From NCBI RefSeq assembly GCF_009917385.1, contig NZ_QWLJ01000045.1, forward strand, positions 1 to 35,084: DNA of 35,084 bases. The letters run 5' to 3'. The stretch comes from Roseburia sp. 1XD42-34. GTDB lineage: Bacteria; Bacillota; Bacilli; Bacillales; Amphibacillaceae. The notes below the pieces were generated by a model. The model saw only the letters and a list, made by a program, of their open reading frames with translations, ran no database searches and had not been told where the DNA came from. A program made the translations under genes and the position numbers. Positions 8,901-16,019 of this stretch are shown here, in pieces (the first letter of the stretch is position 1; every line of letters starts with the position of its first letter).

Positions 8901-9460
8901 TTATTGATTCAGTTGGTTTTGACATGTATTCACAGATGTTGAAAGAAGCAATTGATGCTCGAAAAGAAGGAAAAGAAGTAAAGGATGTCAAACCGTTTGA
9001 TCCAGAACTGACATTAGCAATCGATGCATACATTCCAGACGAATACATTCAAGATGAAAAACAAAAAGTAGATATTTATAAACAATTTCAATCGATGGAA
9101 ACAAAAGAGGATGCAGAAGATTTACATGATGAATTAATCGATCGCTTTGGTGATTATCCAGAGGAAGTAAGTCATTTATTTACAGTAGCTACCTTGAAAA
9201 TGTTGGCGAAACGAGAACGAATCACATCGATCAATGAGAAGAACAATAAAATGGAAGTGCTTGTAGATGAAGAGCGCAGTCAACAAATCGATGGGGCGAA
9301 GTTGTTTGAGATGGCGAATGAGTATGGACGAGATGTGCAGCTTGGAACAGAAAATAATAAATTAAAGCTTGTATTTAAGTATACGAGTAAAACGAAGCAG
9401 CAATGTTATAAAGCTGTGGAAGAATTTATTGATAAATTAAAATATGCAAATCGTAGTTAG
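5942..9460 (+). CDS. mfd: Transcription-repair coupling factor Mfd
   Basis: Mfd is a DNA translocase that pushes stalled RNA polymerase off DNA lesions and recruits UvrA. The 1172 residues (B. subtilis 1177) show the family layout: an UvrB-like N-terminal part (about 1-350), an RNA-polymerase-interacting CarD-like domain at about 498-560 (VGDYVVHANHGIGKYLGIET), and a RecG-type translocase with Walker A GDVGYGKTE near 648, DEEQ box VDEEQRFG near 748, LTLTATPIPRTL, and the translocation motif region with QLRGRVGRSNRVAYAY. The last 160 residues form the autoinhibitory D7 domain. GGAGG lies before ATG 5942. The promoter is unclear because the upstream spacer is full of repeats. Confidence 0.98.
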   Translation: MKGIQTYLQKKEDIQSIINGVLAGMDEQLVAGLSGSARGLLVSVIRGEINKPVLLVTHQLVQAQQLYDDLVGFVGEEDVYLYPVNELIASEIAIASPELRSQRIESLTAWSQKKSGILIAPVAALKRILPPPAYWGKYQLPFKLGNEIDVDHYLTSLIDMGYDRVSMVTSPGEFSKRGGIIDIYPITEKHPIRIELFDEEIDSIRYFDAETQRSLDKLQVLTVGPATELLLTESDIYAAGERLEEALADTLKTLKSQEAKETLAEVVQRDVERLKNLEHFPEMYKYIGYLYNTPASLLDYLPADGQIILDEMSRIQETALHLDTEEANWYSNLLASYQMVKNSFFSFDWHAIWERMKQPRLYMSVFLRHIPNTQPQNIVNLSSRPMQEFHGQMHLFKNELNRWEKGDYSVVVLAPDQQRAEKIHSIFMDYDIEFGISKYLQLPVDKPTIAVGNISSGVELPMHKLVLVTEQELFKKRTKRTRKQQKISNAERIKDYQELKVGDYVVHANHGIGKYLGIETLKVNDLHKDYMLIKYSGDDKLFVPIDQIDQVQKFVGSEGKEPKLYKLGGSEWKKVKRKVQSSVEDIADDLIKLYAEREAKKGYAFSEDTEMQREFEALFPYQETEDQLRCIEEIKQDMERERPMDRLLCGDVGYGKTEVAIRAAFKAIADGKQVALLVPTTILAQQHFETIRERFQDYPITIGLLSRFRTRKQQKETLDGLRKGTVDIVIGTHRILSKDVQYQDLGLLIVDEEQRFGVKHKEKIKQLKTNVDVLTLTATPIPRTLHMSMLGVRDLSVIETPPENRFPIQTYVMEYNPIFIREAIEREMARGGQVFFLHNRVENIEEVARDLGTHIDARIAVAHGQMNESELENIIFAFLEGEFDVLVSTTIIETGVDIPNVNTLIVNDADRMGLSQLYQLRGRVGRSNRVAYAYFTYRKDKVLTEVAEKRLQAIKEFTELGSGFKIAMRDLSIRGAGNLLGAQQHGFIDSVGFDMYSQMLKEAIDARKEGKEVKDVKPFDPELTLAIDAYIPDEYIQDEKQKVDIYKQFQSMETKEDAEDLHDELIDRFGDYPEEVSHLFTVATLKMLAKRERITSINEKNNKMEVLVDEERSQQIDGAKLFEMANEYGRDVQLGTENNKLKLVFKYTSKTKQQCYKAVEEFIDKLKYANRS

Positions 9461-9478
9461 TAAAAATTAGTATTGTAT

Positions 9479-9507
9479 GTATAGTTATCCTGCTTTGCTT
9501 CATACTA
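9479..9507 (+). promoter_or_regulatory. Sigma-G-type promoter of spoVT
   Basis: GTATA at 9479-9483, a 17-base spacer and CATACTA at 9501-9507 match the forespore sigma-G consensus (GMATA-N17/18-CATNMTA) with one mismatch, in the second base of the -35 element. spoVT is a known sigma-G gene in B. subtilis, and the site lies 84 bases before its start. Confidence 0.65.
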
Positions 9508-9590
9508 AAACCACACCGGATGATTTTTACACGGATTTCATGTGTGAAAAGGGCATAGTTAATCATCATTAGAAAGTGAGGCAAGGAAGT

Positions 9591-10127
9591 ATGAAAGCAA
9601 CTGGTATTGTACGACGTATTGATGATCTTGGGAGAGTAGTTATCCCTAAAGAGATAAGGAGAACATTACGTATTAGAGAAGGTGATCCACTAGAAATTTA
9701 TGTGGATCGTGAAGGAGAAGTTATTTTAAAAAAATATTCTCCCATTAATGAACTAGGTCAATTTGCCAAAGAATACGCCGAAGCGTTGTTTGACTCTTTA
9801 CAAACTCCCGTTATCATATCGGATCGTGACGAGGTCATTGCTGTAGCTGGAGAGTCAAAAAAAGACTACTTAAACAAAAATATTGGAACCCCTCTAACAA
9901 ATATTATTGAGGGAAGGCAACAAGTTATGGAAACAGAACCGAAACCACTTGAAATCATAGATGGTCATGAAGAAGAAATGACAACATATTGTGTTAGTCC
10001 AATTATTGCCAATGGCGACGCAATTGGATCAGTGGTGTTATTTGCTAAAGAAGGGGAAGCTTTTACAGCTGTTCAACAAAAAGCGGCAGAGACTGCTGCA
10101 AGCTTTTTAGCAAAACAAATGGAATAA
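9591..10127 (+). CDS. spoVT: Stage V sporulation transcription regulator SpoVT
   Basis: SpoVT is a forespore DNA-binding protein that tunes the sigma-G regulon. The N-terminal swapped-hairpin AbrB domain (about residues 3-50, TGIVRRIDDLGRVVIPKEIR) is nearly identical to B. subtilis, and a GAF-like regulatory domain covers about 56-178. ATG 9591 gives 178 residues, the B. subtilis length; an in-frame ATG-like start at 9576 would add five residues and run through the GGCAAGGAAG ribosome-binding site. A sigma-G-type promoter lies upstream and a strong hairpin at 10143-10172 follows. Confidence 0.97.
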   Translation: MKATGIVRRIDDLGRVVIPKEIRRTLRIREGDPLEIYVDREGEVILKKYSPINELGQFAKEYAEALFDSLQTPVIISDRDEVIAVAGESKKDYLNKNIGTPLTNIIEGRQQVMETEPKPLEIIDGHEEEMTTYCVSPIIANGDAIGSVVLFAKEGEAFTAVQQKAAETAASFLAKQME

Positions 10128-10142
10128 GCAAATTTTTACTGG

Positions 10143-10172
10143 GGAGCTGCCTTTCATTAGAAGGGTAGCTTC
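10143..10172 (+). terminator. Terminator after spoVT
   Basis: A 13-bp stem (10143-10155 with 10160-10172, several G-T pairs) closes an ATTA loop and is followed by a T/C-rich tail. It lies 15 bases after the spoVT stop codon. Confidence 0.65.
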
Positions 10173-10205
10173 TTCTATGTAAAGTACAACGGAAAATTCT
10201 TTCAC

Positions 10206-10233
10206 TTGGGGTATTTAGGAACTATGCTATAAT
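10206..10233 (+). promoter_or_regulatory. Sigma-A promoter with extended -10 upstream of yabM
   Basis: TATAAT at 10228-10233 is preceded by TGC, giving an extended -10 element; TTGGGG at 10206-10211 is a moderate -35 at 16 bases. Transcription would begin near 10240, leaving a leader of about 245 bases before yabM. Confidence 0.62.
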
Positions 10234-10483
10234 GAACAATAACGTTTGATCTTAAGGAGAAAATGTTCAGAAAGCCCGGTTAAAACGACTTTTGGCATTC
10301 CAGGTTGGTCTGATTTTAAACGAATCCAGGAGTGATGTCTGCTTATGCTTTGATGAACTGGATATGTTATAGCCTTTGTGATATGAAAGAAAGCTATGAC
10401 AGATAATTCACCTGTTTTGTTAAAGTGTTAGAAGTCTATTTCATTTTGCCACTTTTTGAACACATCATAAAAGGAAGTTCTGC
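10234..10483 (+). other. Long leader of yabM
   Basis: The bases between the predicted promoter and yabM hold no supported gene. Two things are visible: a six-codon frame at 10263-10283 preceded by AAGGAG at a tight 3-base spacing, and an inverted pair GTTATAGC (10366-10373) with GCTATGAC (10393-10400). Either could be part of a leader control element, but neither is compelling alone. Confidence 0.3.
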
Positions 10484-12094
10484 ATGAATAGAAATAATAC
10501 GAATCAGCTCGTAAAAGGAGCATTATTATTAACGATAACGGGCGTCATTAGTAAGATGTTAAGCGCTGCCTACCGCATTCCATTACAAAATTTAACAGGA
10601 GATATGGGGTTTTATGTGTATCAACAGATATATCCCATATTAGGGATTGGCTTGATGCTAGCTTTATACGGGTTCCCATCAGCGATTTCAAAGCTGGCAG
10701 CAGACAGACAAACGCATTATCAATGTTTATCATTACAAAGCTTCTATGTGCCCATTTTTTTGATTCTATGTCTGTTTAGTGGTAGCCTGTTTTTGTTTAT
10801 CTATATGAATGCACCGTATATTGCTAGATGGGTGGGCGACGATCAATTGTCAGGAACATATCGTTTAGGTGCTTTTACATTTTTATTTGTACCGATCATT
10901 GCGTTGTTGCGTGGAGCTTTTCAAGGCATTTTTCTGATGAAACCGACTGCTTTTTCGCAGCTAGCAGAACAGCTTTTTCGCGTAACGGTTATTATTGCTG
11001 CTGCTGGTTTAGTAGCAGCAAGCGGTCAACAAATTTATATGATTGGAAAAGCTGCCGTATTTGCTGCTATTATCGGTTTAATGGCAGCAGGTGTAGTATT
11101 AGGACTATTTTTTTGGCGACTGAGACCGTTTCATTTAGAAAAGCAAGCATACGTTTTACGTGATTATGTACATACGATCATTATTTTGGGAATGGTTGCA
11201 ACGTTAAATCATATGGTGTTACTTTTATTGCAGTTTGCAGACACGTTTACACTATTTCCAAGCCTACTAAAAGGTGGCTATTCAAAAATAATTGCCATGG
11301 AAGCTAAAGGGGTGTTTGACCGCGGACAGCCGCTTATTCAGGTTGGAACAGTGTTTGGCTCATCATTTGCACTAGCTCTCATGCCATCCATTTCCAGAAA
11401 GAAAATGACTGAACAACCAGACACCTTTTATCCATATATTCGCGGCGCGATGCTATTCAGTATTTATTTGGCAGCAGGTGCAACAGCTGGGCTGATGGTG
11501 ATTTTCCCTGAAGTGAATCAGGCTCTTTTTCTCGATCAGCAAGGGAACACTGCTTTACGTTTATTAATGAGTGCTATTCTATTAAGTTCCCTTGCAATTA
11601 CAGCGGCATCTATATTACAAGGGTTAGGACATGTTAAAAGAGTTGCTCTGATTATATTACTTGTATTTTTTATAAAATGGATTGGTAATCAATGGCTTGT
11701 TCCAGCGCTTGGTATCTTTGGGAGCTCTCTTGCCACTGTGCTTTCGTTGCTCGTGTTTAGTATAGTTGCTTTGGTGGAGTTACACAGAAAACTACCACGC
11801 TTGCAGATATTAAGGAACATGCAGTGGAAGGCGTTGCTGATTGCTATTTTGGTTATGGTCAGCTACTTAATGATAGTTAAATGGCTGGCGTACCCTTGGC
11901 TTCATTATTCAAGGTTCGGTTGGTTTGTATGTGTTGGTTTCCTTTCTATTACAGGGGCTGCTATCTATGGATACTGTTTGATTAGATTACAAGCATTTAC
12001 GGAACAACAATTACAGATGCTCCCGTCCCGTCTTTTCCTTATGTTAACTCGTAAAAACCGCTCTGCTGTAAACCGTAATAGAAATGAAAGCTGA
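10484..12094 (+). CDS. yabM: SpoVB/Wzx-type polysaccharide flippase-like membrane protein
   Basis: This is an integral membrane protein of the MOP exporter superfamily (MVF/MATE-like, PF01943 group), related to SpoVB, YtgP and MurJ-type lipid-linked precursor flippases. The 536 residues are nearly all hydrophobic segments, consistent with 14 helices, beginning with the family-typical KGALLLTITGVISKMLSAAY and followed by NLTGDMGFYVYQQIYPI. Position between spoVT and yabN matches yabM of B. subtilis. AAAGGAAG lies before ATG 10484. The substrate is not evident from sequence; a glycan precursor is inferred from the family. A positively charged tail ends the protein. Confidence 0.9.
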   Translation: MNRNNTNQLVKGALLLTITGVISKMLSAAYRIPLQNLTGDMGFYVYQQIYPILGIGLMLALYGFPSAISKLAADRQTHYQCLSLQSFYVPIFLILCLFSGSLFLFIYMNAPYIARWVGDDQLSGTYRLGAFTFLFVPIIALLRGAFQGIFLMKPTAFSQLAEQLFRVTVIIAAAGLVAASGQQIYMIGKAAVFAAIIGLMAAGVVLGLFFWRLRPFHLEKQAYVLRDYVHTIIILGMVATLNHMVLLLLQFADTFTLFPSLLKGGYSKIIAMEAKGVFDRGQPLIQVGTVFGSSFALALMPSISRKKMTEQPDTFYPYIRGAMLFSIYLAAGATAGLMVIFPEVNQALFLDQQGNTALRLLMSAILLSSLAITAASILQGLGHVKRVALIILLVFFIKWIGNQWLVPALGIFGSSLATVLSLLVFSIVALVELHRKLPRLQILRNMQWKALLIAILVMVSYLMIVKWLAYPWLHYSRFGWFVCVGFLSITGAAIYGYCLIRLQAFTEQQLQMLPSRLFLMLTRKNRSAVNRNRNES

Positions 12095-12191
12095 GAGGAA
12101 ACATCGGTAGCCTGTGATGAGAAATGGCCCAGTGTTTCATAGAGTTTAGAAAAGACAAATCTGCGGTAATATGTCAAGAGGAGGAACATAC

Positions 12192-13637
12192 ATGAATAAA
12201 ATTGAAATTATTGGCCTCGGTGCAGGAGACCTGGATCAGTTGCCTTTAGGTATTTACAAAAAGTTAATAGCTGCAACAATGCCAATATACACCCGAACAA
12301 TAAAGCATCCTGTCATTCATGCCCTGCAAGCTGAAGGAGTGAAGTTCACGTCATTTGATACCATTTATGAAGAAGAGAAACAGTTTGCCGATGTGTATCA
12401 GCGAATTGTTTCATTTATTCAAGAAAGAGCAGAGAATGAGCATGTGGTGTATGCTGTTCCTGGTCACCCAATGCTTGCTGAAAAAACGGTGCAATTATTG
12501 TTGGAACAATCGGAATGCGATGTAGAAATAATTGGAGGAAGCAGTTATTTAGATGATCTGTTTACAGCTTTAAAAATAGACCCAATTGATGGATTTCAGT
12601 TTGTTGATGCGACCTCCTTTCAACGTAAAGAGCTAAATTATTACAACCACCTTGTGTTCTCGCAAGTCTATGATCAAATGATTGCTTCTGAAGTTAAACT
12701 AACTCTATTGGAAGATTTGCCCGCAGATTATCCAATTACTATGATTGAAGCAGCAGGAAGTGTAGCTGAAAAAATAGTTAAAGTTACTTTAGAAGAAATG
12801 GATCGCGGAGTTAAGGTTAGCAATTTAACGAGTGTCTACGTTCCACCTGTATCGGATAATTTATTGCATCATACTTTTACACATTTTCGGGAAGTAATAC
12901 GAACATTAAGAGGTCCAGATGGTTGCCCTTGGGACCAGAAACAGACGCATGAGAGTTTACGTGAATATGCCATCGAAGAAGTGTATGAGCTGGTTGATGC
13001 GATCGATCAACAGGATGATGAAGGAATTGTAGAAGAATTAGGTGATGTACTTCTCCAAGTAATGCTTCATAGTCAAATAGGGGAAGATAACGGTTATTTT
13101 ACTGTGGATGACGTAATACGGACAGTTACAGATAAAATGATTCATCGACATCCTCATGTGTTTCAAGATAAACATGTTCATAGTGTTGATGATGTTATGC
13201 GAAATTGGGAGCAGTTAAAAAAAGACGAAAAAGGGGATACACGAACCTCCAAATTAGATGGGATTGCAAAGCATTTACCATCCCTTGCACGAGCATATCA
13301 ATTACAAAAAAGAGCAGCAAAGGAAGGATTTGATTGGGATACAGTGTCTGATATGTGGAAAAAAATGAACGAAGAGTTAGATGAATTTAAAGCAGCTATA
13401 AGCAAAGATACTGTACGTGATCAAGAAAAGGAATTTGGCGATATATTGTTTGTACTTACTAATATAGCTAGGTATTATAAAATAAATCCAGAAACTGCGT
13501 TAAATCAAACGAATGAGAAATTCATTGCTCGTTTTTCTGATATCGAACGAGCTTTACATCAACGTAAGCGTTCGTTGCAAGAAGCAACTTTAGAAGAAAT
13601 GGATGCGCTATGGGAAGAGGCAAAAGAAAGGGAGTAA
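12192..13637 (+). CDS. yabN: Fusion of tetrapyrrole-methylase-like and MazG pyrophosphohydrolase domains
   Basis: YabN joins an N-terminal SAM-dependent tetrapyrrole methylase-like domain (about residues 1-220, starting KIEIIGLGAGDLDQLPLG) to MazG nucleotide pyrophosphohydrolase domains in the C-terminal half. The MazG metal-binding pattern is visible as EEVYE...EELGD (residues near 257-285) after GPDGCPWDQKQTHESL, and a second, weaker copy contains KEFGDILFVL. MazG proteins hydrolyse non-canonical or surplus NTPs; the role of the methylase part is unknown. ATG 12192 has AGAGGAGGA upstream; an upstream in-frame ATG at 12171 overlaps it. Length is 481 residues (B. subtilis about 489). rqcP starts 4 bases after the stop. 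Confidence 0.94.
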   Translation: MNKIEIIGLGAGDLDQLPLGIYKKLIAATMPIYTRTIKHPVIHALQAEGVKFTSFDTIYEEEKQFADVYQRIVSFIQERAENEHVVYAVPGHPMLAEKTVQLLLEQSECDVEIIGGSSYLDDLFTALKIDPIDGFQFVDATSFQRKELNYYNHLVFSQVYDQMIASEVKLTLLEDLPADYPITMIEAAGSVAEKIVKVTLEEMDRGVKVSNLTSVYVPPVSDNLLHHTFTHFREVIRTLRGPDGCPWDQKQTHESLREYAIEEVYELVDAIDQQDDEGIVEELGDVLLQVMLHSQIGEDNGYFTVDDVIRTVTDKMIHRHPHVFQDKHVHSVDDVMRNWEQLKKDEKGDTRTSKLDGIAKHLPSLARAYQLQKRAAKEGFDWDTVSDMWKKMNEELDEFKAAISKDTVRDQEKEFGDILFVLTNIARYYKINPETALNQTNEKFIARFSDIERALHQRKRSLQEATLEEMDALWEEAKERE

Positions 13638-13641
13638 TGTG

Positions 13642-13902
13642 ATGCGTTTAGATAAATTTTTAAAAGTATCTCGGTTAATCAAGCGTCGTACACTAGCAAA
13701 AGAAGTAGCTGATCAAGGCAGAATTACAGTGAATGGCAACTCTGCCAAAGCATCTACGACGTTAACAGTCGGGGATGAACTAGTGATTCGTTTTGGGCAG
13801 AAGGTGGTTACGCTTCGTATAAATGCGCTACGAGAAACAGTAAAAAAAGATGAAGCGGAAACGTTATATACGATTATCAAAGAAGAAAAATTAACGAATT
13901 AG
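13642..13902 (+). CDS. rqcP: Ribosome quality control protein RqcP (S4 domain)
   Basis: RqcP (YabO, Hsp15 family) works with RqcH on stalled 50S subunits, stabilising peptidyl-tRNA during alanine tailing. The protein is 86 residues, the same as B. subtilis, and is essentially one S4 RNA-binding domain (MRLDKFLKVSRLIKRRTLAKE, GRITVNG). ATG 13642 is preceded by AAGGGAG that lies in the end of yabN; the genes are 4 bases apart, so translation is probably coupled. A frame starting at 13603 inside yabN would remove the conserved N-terminus from its proper place and is not preferred. Confidence 0.96.
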   Translation: MRLDKFLKVSRLIKRRTLAKEVADQGRITVNGNSAKASTTLTVGDELVIRFGQKVVTLRINALRETVKKDEAETLYTIIKEEKLTN

Positions 13903-13918
13903 ATAGTTCTATACTTGT

Positions 13919-13952
13919 CCCTCCTATCATAAAGTAATAATGATAAGGAGGG
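13919..13952 (+). promoter_or_regulatory. Hairpin covering the yabP ribosome-binding site
   Basis: CCCTCCTATCAT at 13919-13930 pairs with 13940-13952, twelve pairs with one bulged A, around a 9-base loop. The right arm contains AAGGAGGG, the ribosome-binding site of yabP (start 13961). The hairpin could act as a partial terminator for rqcP (TGTTTT follows) or shut yabP translation on read-through transcripts. Confidence 0.65.
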
Positions 13953-13960
13953 TGTTTTCG

Positions 13961-14260
13961 ATGAACTATTATGAAAATAAAGAGAATATAGCCCGTGTTG
14001 CTACAGAACATAATGTAAAGATTAATAATCGTAAAAACTTAGAAATAAGTGGCGTTAAAGAGGTTGACAGCTTTGACAATGAAGAGTTTTTGTTAGAGAC
14101 GGTAATGGGTTATTTAATTGTTCGTGGACAAAATCTTCAGTTAAAGAATTTGGATGTAAATGATGGTTCTGTTGTCATCAAAGGGAAAATCTATGAGCTT
14201 TCTTATATCGATGAGCAGCAGGAGAAGGCTAAAGGGTTCTTTAGCAAGTTATTTAAATGA
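13961..14260 (+). CDS. yabP: Spore coat assembly protein YabP
   Basis: YabP belongs to the YabP/YqfC family, made in the mother cell under sigma-E in B. subtilis. The 99 residues (B. subtilis about 100) contain the conserved central part FDNEEFLLETVMGYLIVRGQ and end in KGFFSKLFK, both typical of the family. ATG 13961 has a strong AAGGAGGG site, which lies in the arm of a hairpin. The stop overlaps the yabQ start by 4 bases (ATGA), indicating coupling. I found no convincing sigma-E promoter; a CATAAAGT sequence at 13928-13935 is only a partial -10 match. Confidence 0.95.
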   Translation: MNYYENKENIARVATEHNVKINNRKNLEISGVKEVDSFDNEEFLLETVMGYLIVRGQNLQLKNLDVNDGSVVIKGKIYELSYIDEQQEKAKGFFSKLFK

Positions 14261-14856
14261 GTTTAAGCACACAGCTGTTAACGATGCTATCAATGATTAC
14301 GGGTGGATTAGCTACTGGCGTGATGCTGGATACATTTCGTCGTTTTTCACATTACTGGAAAAATAGACGCATCATGGTTTATGTTATGGAGATAGGGTTT
14401 TGGTTTACGCAAACATTACTTCTATTTTATATCCTATTTTTAGTAAATGGTGGGGAGATAAGATTATATATTGTGCTGGCATGCTTATTAGGGTTTTCTT
14501 TTTACCAAGCCATTCTCTCTAATAGGTATAAGAAATTGTTGGAGCATGGTATACGTCTTGCTCTTGTCATATATCGTTTTTTTTCAAGACTGGTACAAAT
14601 CTTCATTATTTCTCCGATCAAAGGAATTTTATACGTCATTTATGCTGTTTTGGTATGGCTCTTAAAGCTCTTCGCTTCCGTCCTTTTCTTCATTTTAGCA
14701 ATTATACTAAAGCCCGTTCAATGGCTGTTGCGAGGGCTCTATCAGATACTTCCTAAAAAAGTTCAACGTTTTCTATTAAAAATAGCAGGATTTTATAGTA
14801 CAATAAAGAATAAATTAAGAAAGGTCTGGAACCGAGTTAGCTGGAAGAGGAGGTAA
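14257..14856 (+). CDS. yabQ: Spore cortex biosynthesis membrane protein YabQ
   Basis: YabQ is a mother-cell membrane protein needed for cortex formation in B. subtilis. The 199 residues (B. subtilis about 211) contain hydrophobic segments near 5-24, 41-63, 67-88 and 112-150 and end in a very basic amphipathic tail. The start LSTQLLTMLSMITGGLATG with LDTFRRF is typical of the family. ATG 14257 overlaps the yabP stop by 4 bases and has no strong ribosome-binding site of its own, so it probably depends on yabP translation. Confidence 0.93.
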   Translation: MSLSTQLLTMLSMITGGLATGVMLDTFRRFSHYWKNRRIMVYVMEIGFWFTQTLLLFYILFLVNGGEIRLYIVLACLLGFSFYQAILSNRYKKLLEHGIRLALVIYRFFSRLVQIFIISPIKGILYVIYAVLVWLLKLFASVLFFILAIILKPVQWLLRGLYQILPKKVQRFLLKIAGFYSTIKNKLRKVWNRVSWKRR

Positions 14857-14862
14857 TGAACT

Positions 14863-15243
14863 TTGGCTGCAAGTAAACGAACCGTAACAAAACTCGATTC
14901 GAACTACATGCAACAGTATGATGCATATGTAGAAAGACAAAAACGGAAAAGGCAACGGTTAATTCGTCGTTTGGTGCTGTTTAGCGTCATTGCTCTAGTT
15001 GCTATTGGCAGTATGACTACATATCATATGAAGCAACGTTCTCTTCATGCGGAAAAAACAGCAGAATATGAAAATTTACAAGAGGAATTGGCTAATTTAA
15101 AGGAAGAACAAAGTAGCCTTAAGGAAGAAGCGGAACGATTAAAGAATGAAGATTATGTGTTAGAGATAGCAAGAACAAATTATTTCTTATCCAAAGAGGG
15201 CGAGTTGATTTTTAAACTTCCTGATAAGGAGCCATCTTATTGA
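14863..15243 (+). CDS. divIC: Cell division protein DivIC (FtsB family)
   Basis: DivIC is a bitopic division protein that works with DivIB and FtsL at the septum. The 126 residues (B. subtilis 125) show a basic cytoplasmic N-terminus, one membrane segment at about 37-54, and a Glu/Leu-rich extracellular coiled coil at about 62-97. The start is TTG 14863, 9 bases after GAGGAGG; an ATG at 14855 is in another frame and closes after six codons. The stop codon overlaps the -35 element of the yabR promoter. Confidence 0.95.
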   Translation: MAASKRTVTKLDSNYMQQYDAYVERQKRKRQRLIRRLVLFSVIALVAIGSMTTYHMKQRSLHAEKTAEYENLQEELANLKEEQSSLKEEAERLKNEDYVLEIARTNYFLSKEGELIFKLPDKEPSY

Positions 15244-15269
15244 CACACTTTCGTCTGCTTGGCTATAAT
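15240..15269 (+). promoter_or_regulatory. Strong sigma-A promoter of yabR
   Basis: TTGACA at 15240-15245 and TATAAT at 15264-15269 are both perfect consensus elements with 18-base spacing. The -35 hexamer shares bases with the divIC TGA stop codon (15241-15243). Transcription would begin near 15276. Confidence 0.85.
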
Positions 15270-15277
15270 ATAGTAGT

Positions 15278-15317
15278 AAGCTAATAATATCATTAGTGAT
15301 CAAACTATTATTAGTTT
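15278..15317 (+). promoter_or_regulatory. 5'-terminal hairpin in yabR leader
   Basis: AAGCTAATAATA at 15278-15289 pairs with TATTATTAGTTT at 15306-15317, twelve pairs with one G-T. From the predicted transcription start the stem would begin within a few bases of the 5' end, the arrangement known to stabilise Bacillus mRNAs. The stability role is inference. Confidence 0.6.
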
Positions 15318-15348
15318 CCTAAAAATTCTAAGGAGGAGCATTTTTTTT

Positions 15349-15732
15349 ATGTCAATTGAAGTAGGCAGCAAGCTGCAGGGTAGGGTAACTGGAATCACTA
15401 ATTTCGGGGCTTTTGTAGAAATCGAGCCGGGAACAACAGGGCTTGTTCATATTAGTGAGGTTGCCGACAACTATGTGAAAGACATTAATGATCACCTTTC
15501 TGTCGGCGATGAAGTGAAGGTAAAGGTCATTAATGTTGAAAAGGACGGAAAAATTGGTTTGTCGATAAAAAAAGCGGTGGTTAAGCCGAAACGTCAACGA
15601 GATAACCGTGAACGGATGGAAACTTTTGAGTCAAAAATGAACCGTTTTTTAAAGGACTCTGAAGACCGCCTTGCCTCTTTAAAGAAGCACACGGAATCCA
15701 AACGCGGGGGTCGAGGTGCTAAAAGGGGATAG
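15349..15732 (+). CDS. yabR: S1-domain RNA-binding protein YabR
   Basis: YabR is a small general-stress-type protein with one S1 RNA-binding domain (about residues 4-73: VGSKLQGRVTGITNFGAFVE, TGLVHISEV, VKVKVINV, IGLSIKK) and a basic tail with Arg/Gly-rich end (KRGGRGAKRG). It is 127 residues, against 128 in B. subtilis. AAGGAGGAG precedes ATG 15349. It has its own near-perfect sigma-A promoter and 5' hairpin, so expression is likely high and separate from divIC. The precise role is not known. Confidence 0.94.
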   Translation: MSIEVGSKLQGRVTGITNFGAFVEIEPGTTGLVHISEVADNYVKDINDHLSVGDEVKVKVINVEKDGKIGLSIKKAVVKPKRQRDNRERMETFESKMNRFLKDSEDRLASLKKHTESKRGGRGAKRG

Positions 15733-15819
15733 CAGTTGCTGTCTAAAAAAGATAATGCTCTAAAAATAAATGTTGTACTTGAGCGTATGGTTTTAAGTAA
15801 ACAGGAAATATGGTTCTTC

Positions 15820-15864
15820 GCGCCTTTTGCTACCCGTTTTTAGTTGTCGGAAAGGGCGCTTTTT
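15820..15864 (+). terminator. Possible terminator after yabR
   Basis: GCGCCTTT at 15820-15827 pairs with AAAGGGCGC at 15851-15859 with one bulge, and TTTTT follows. The loop is long (23 bases), so this is a moderate candidate. Confidence 0.5.
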
Positions 15865-15880
15865 CCATATATGACGATAT

Positions 15881-15919
15881 AAAAAACAGAGATTAACAAA
15901 TAGTTAATCTCTGTTTTTT
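15881..15919. terminator. Bidirectional terminator between yabR and tRNA-Met
   Basis: A perfect 17-bp inverted repeat (15881-15897 with 15903-15919) with a 5-base loop begins with six A and ends with six T, so it reads as a Rho-independent terminator on both strands. It separates the + strand yabR unit from the - strand tRNA gene. Confidence 0.92.
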
Positions 15920-15926
15920 ATTGTGA

Positions 15927-16000
15927 TGGCGGTAGAGGGGATCGAACCCCCGACCTCACGGGTATGAACCGTACGCTCTCGCCAGCTGAGCTACACCGCC
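15927..16000 (-). tRNA. tRNA-Met (anticodon CAT, elongator type)
   Basis: Read on the - strand, the 74 bases fold as a tRNA: acceptor GGCGGTG with TACCGCC, a D-arm with GCTC/GAGC, anticodon stem-loop with TTCATAC (anticodon CAT), variable loop and a T-arm GGGGG-TTCGATC-CCCCT type. The body is almost the same as B. subtilis elongator tRNA-Met. Discriminator A is encoded but the CCA end is not. An initiator is unlikely, as the first acceptor pair is G-C. B. subtilis also has a Met tRNA in this yabR-spoIIE interval. It has a consensus promoter upstream and a terminator downstream. Confidence 0.95.
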
Positions 16001-16019
16001 GAACAAGCCAACATTGAAT

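Noticed and set aside
10263..10283. Six-codon peptide in the yabM leader
   Set aside because: The AAGGAG is only 3 bases from the ATG and the peptide has no codon run typical of attenuation, so it is not listed as a gene.
13928..13935. Sigma-E -10 element (CATAAAGT) for yabP
   Set aside because: It differs from CATACANT at two places and has no ATA-type -35 at 16-18 bases; it also lies in the ribosome-binding-site hairpin.
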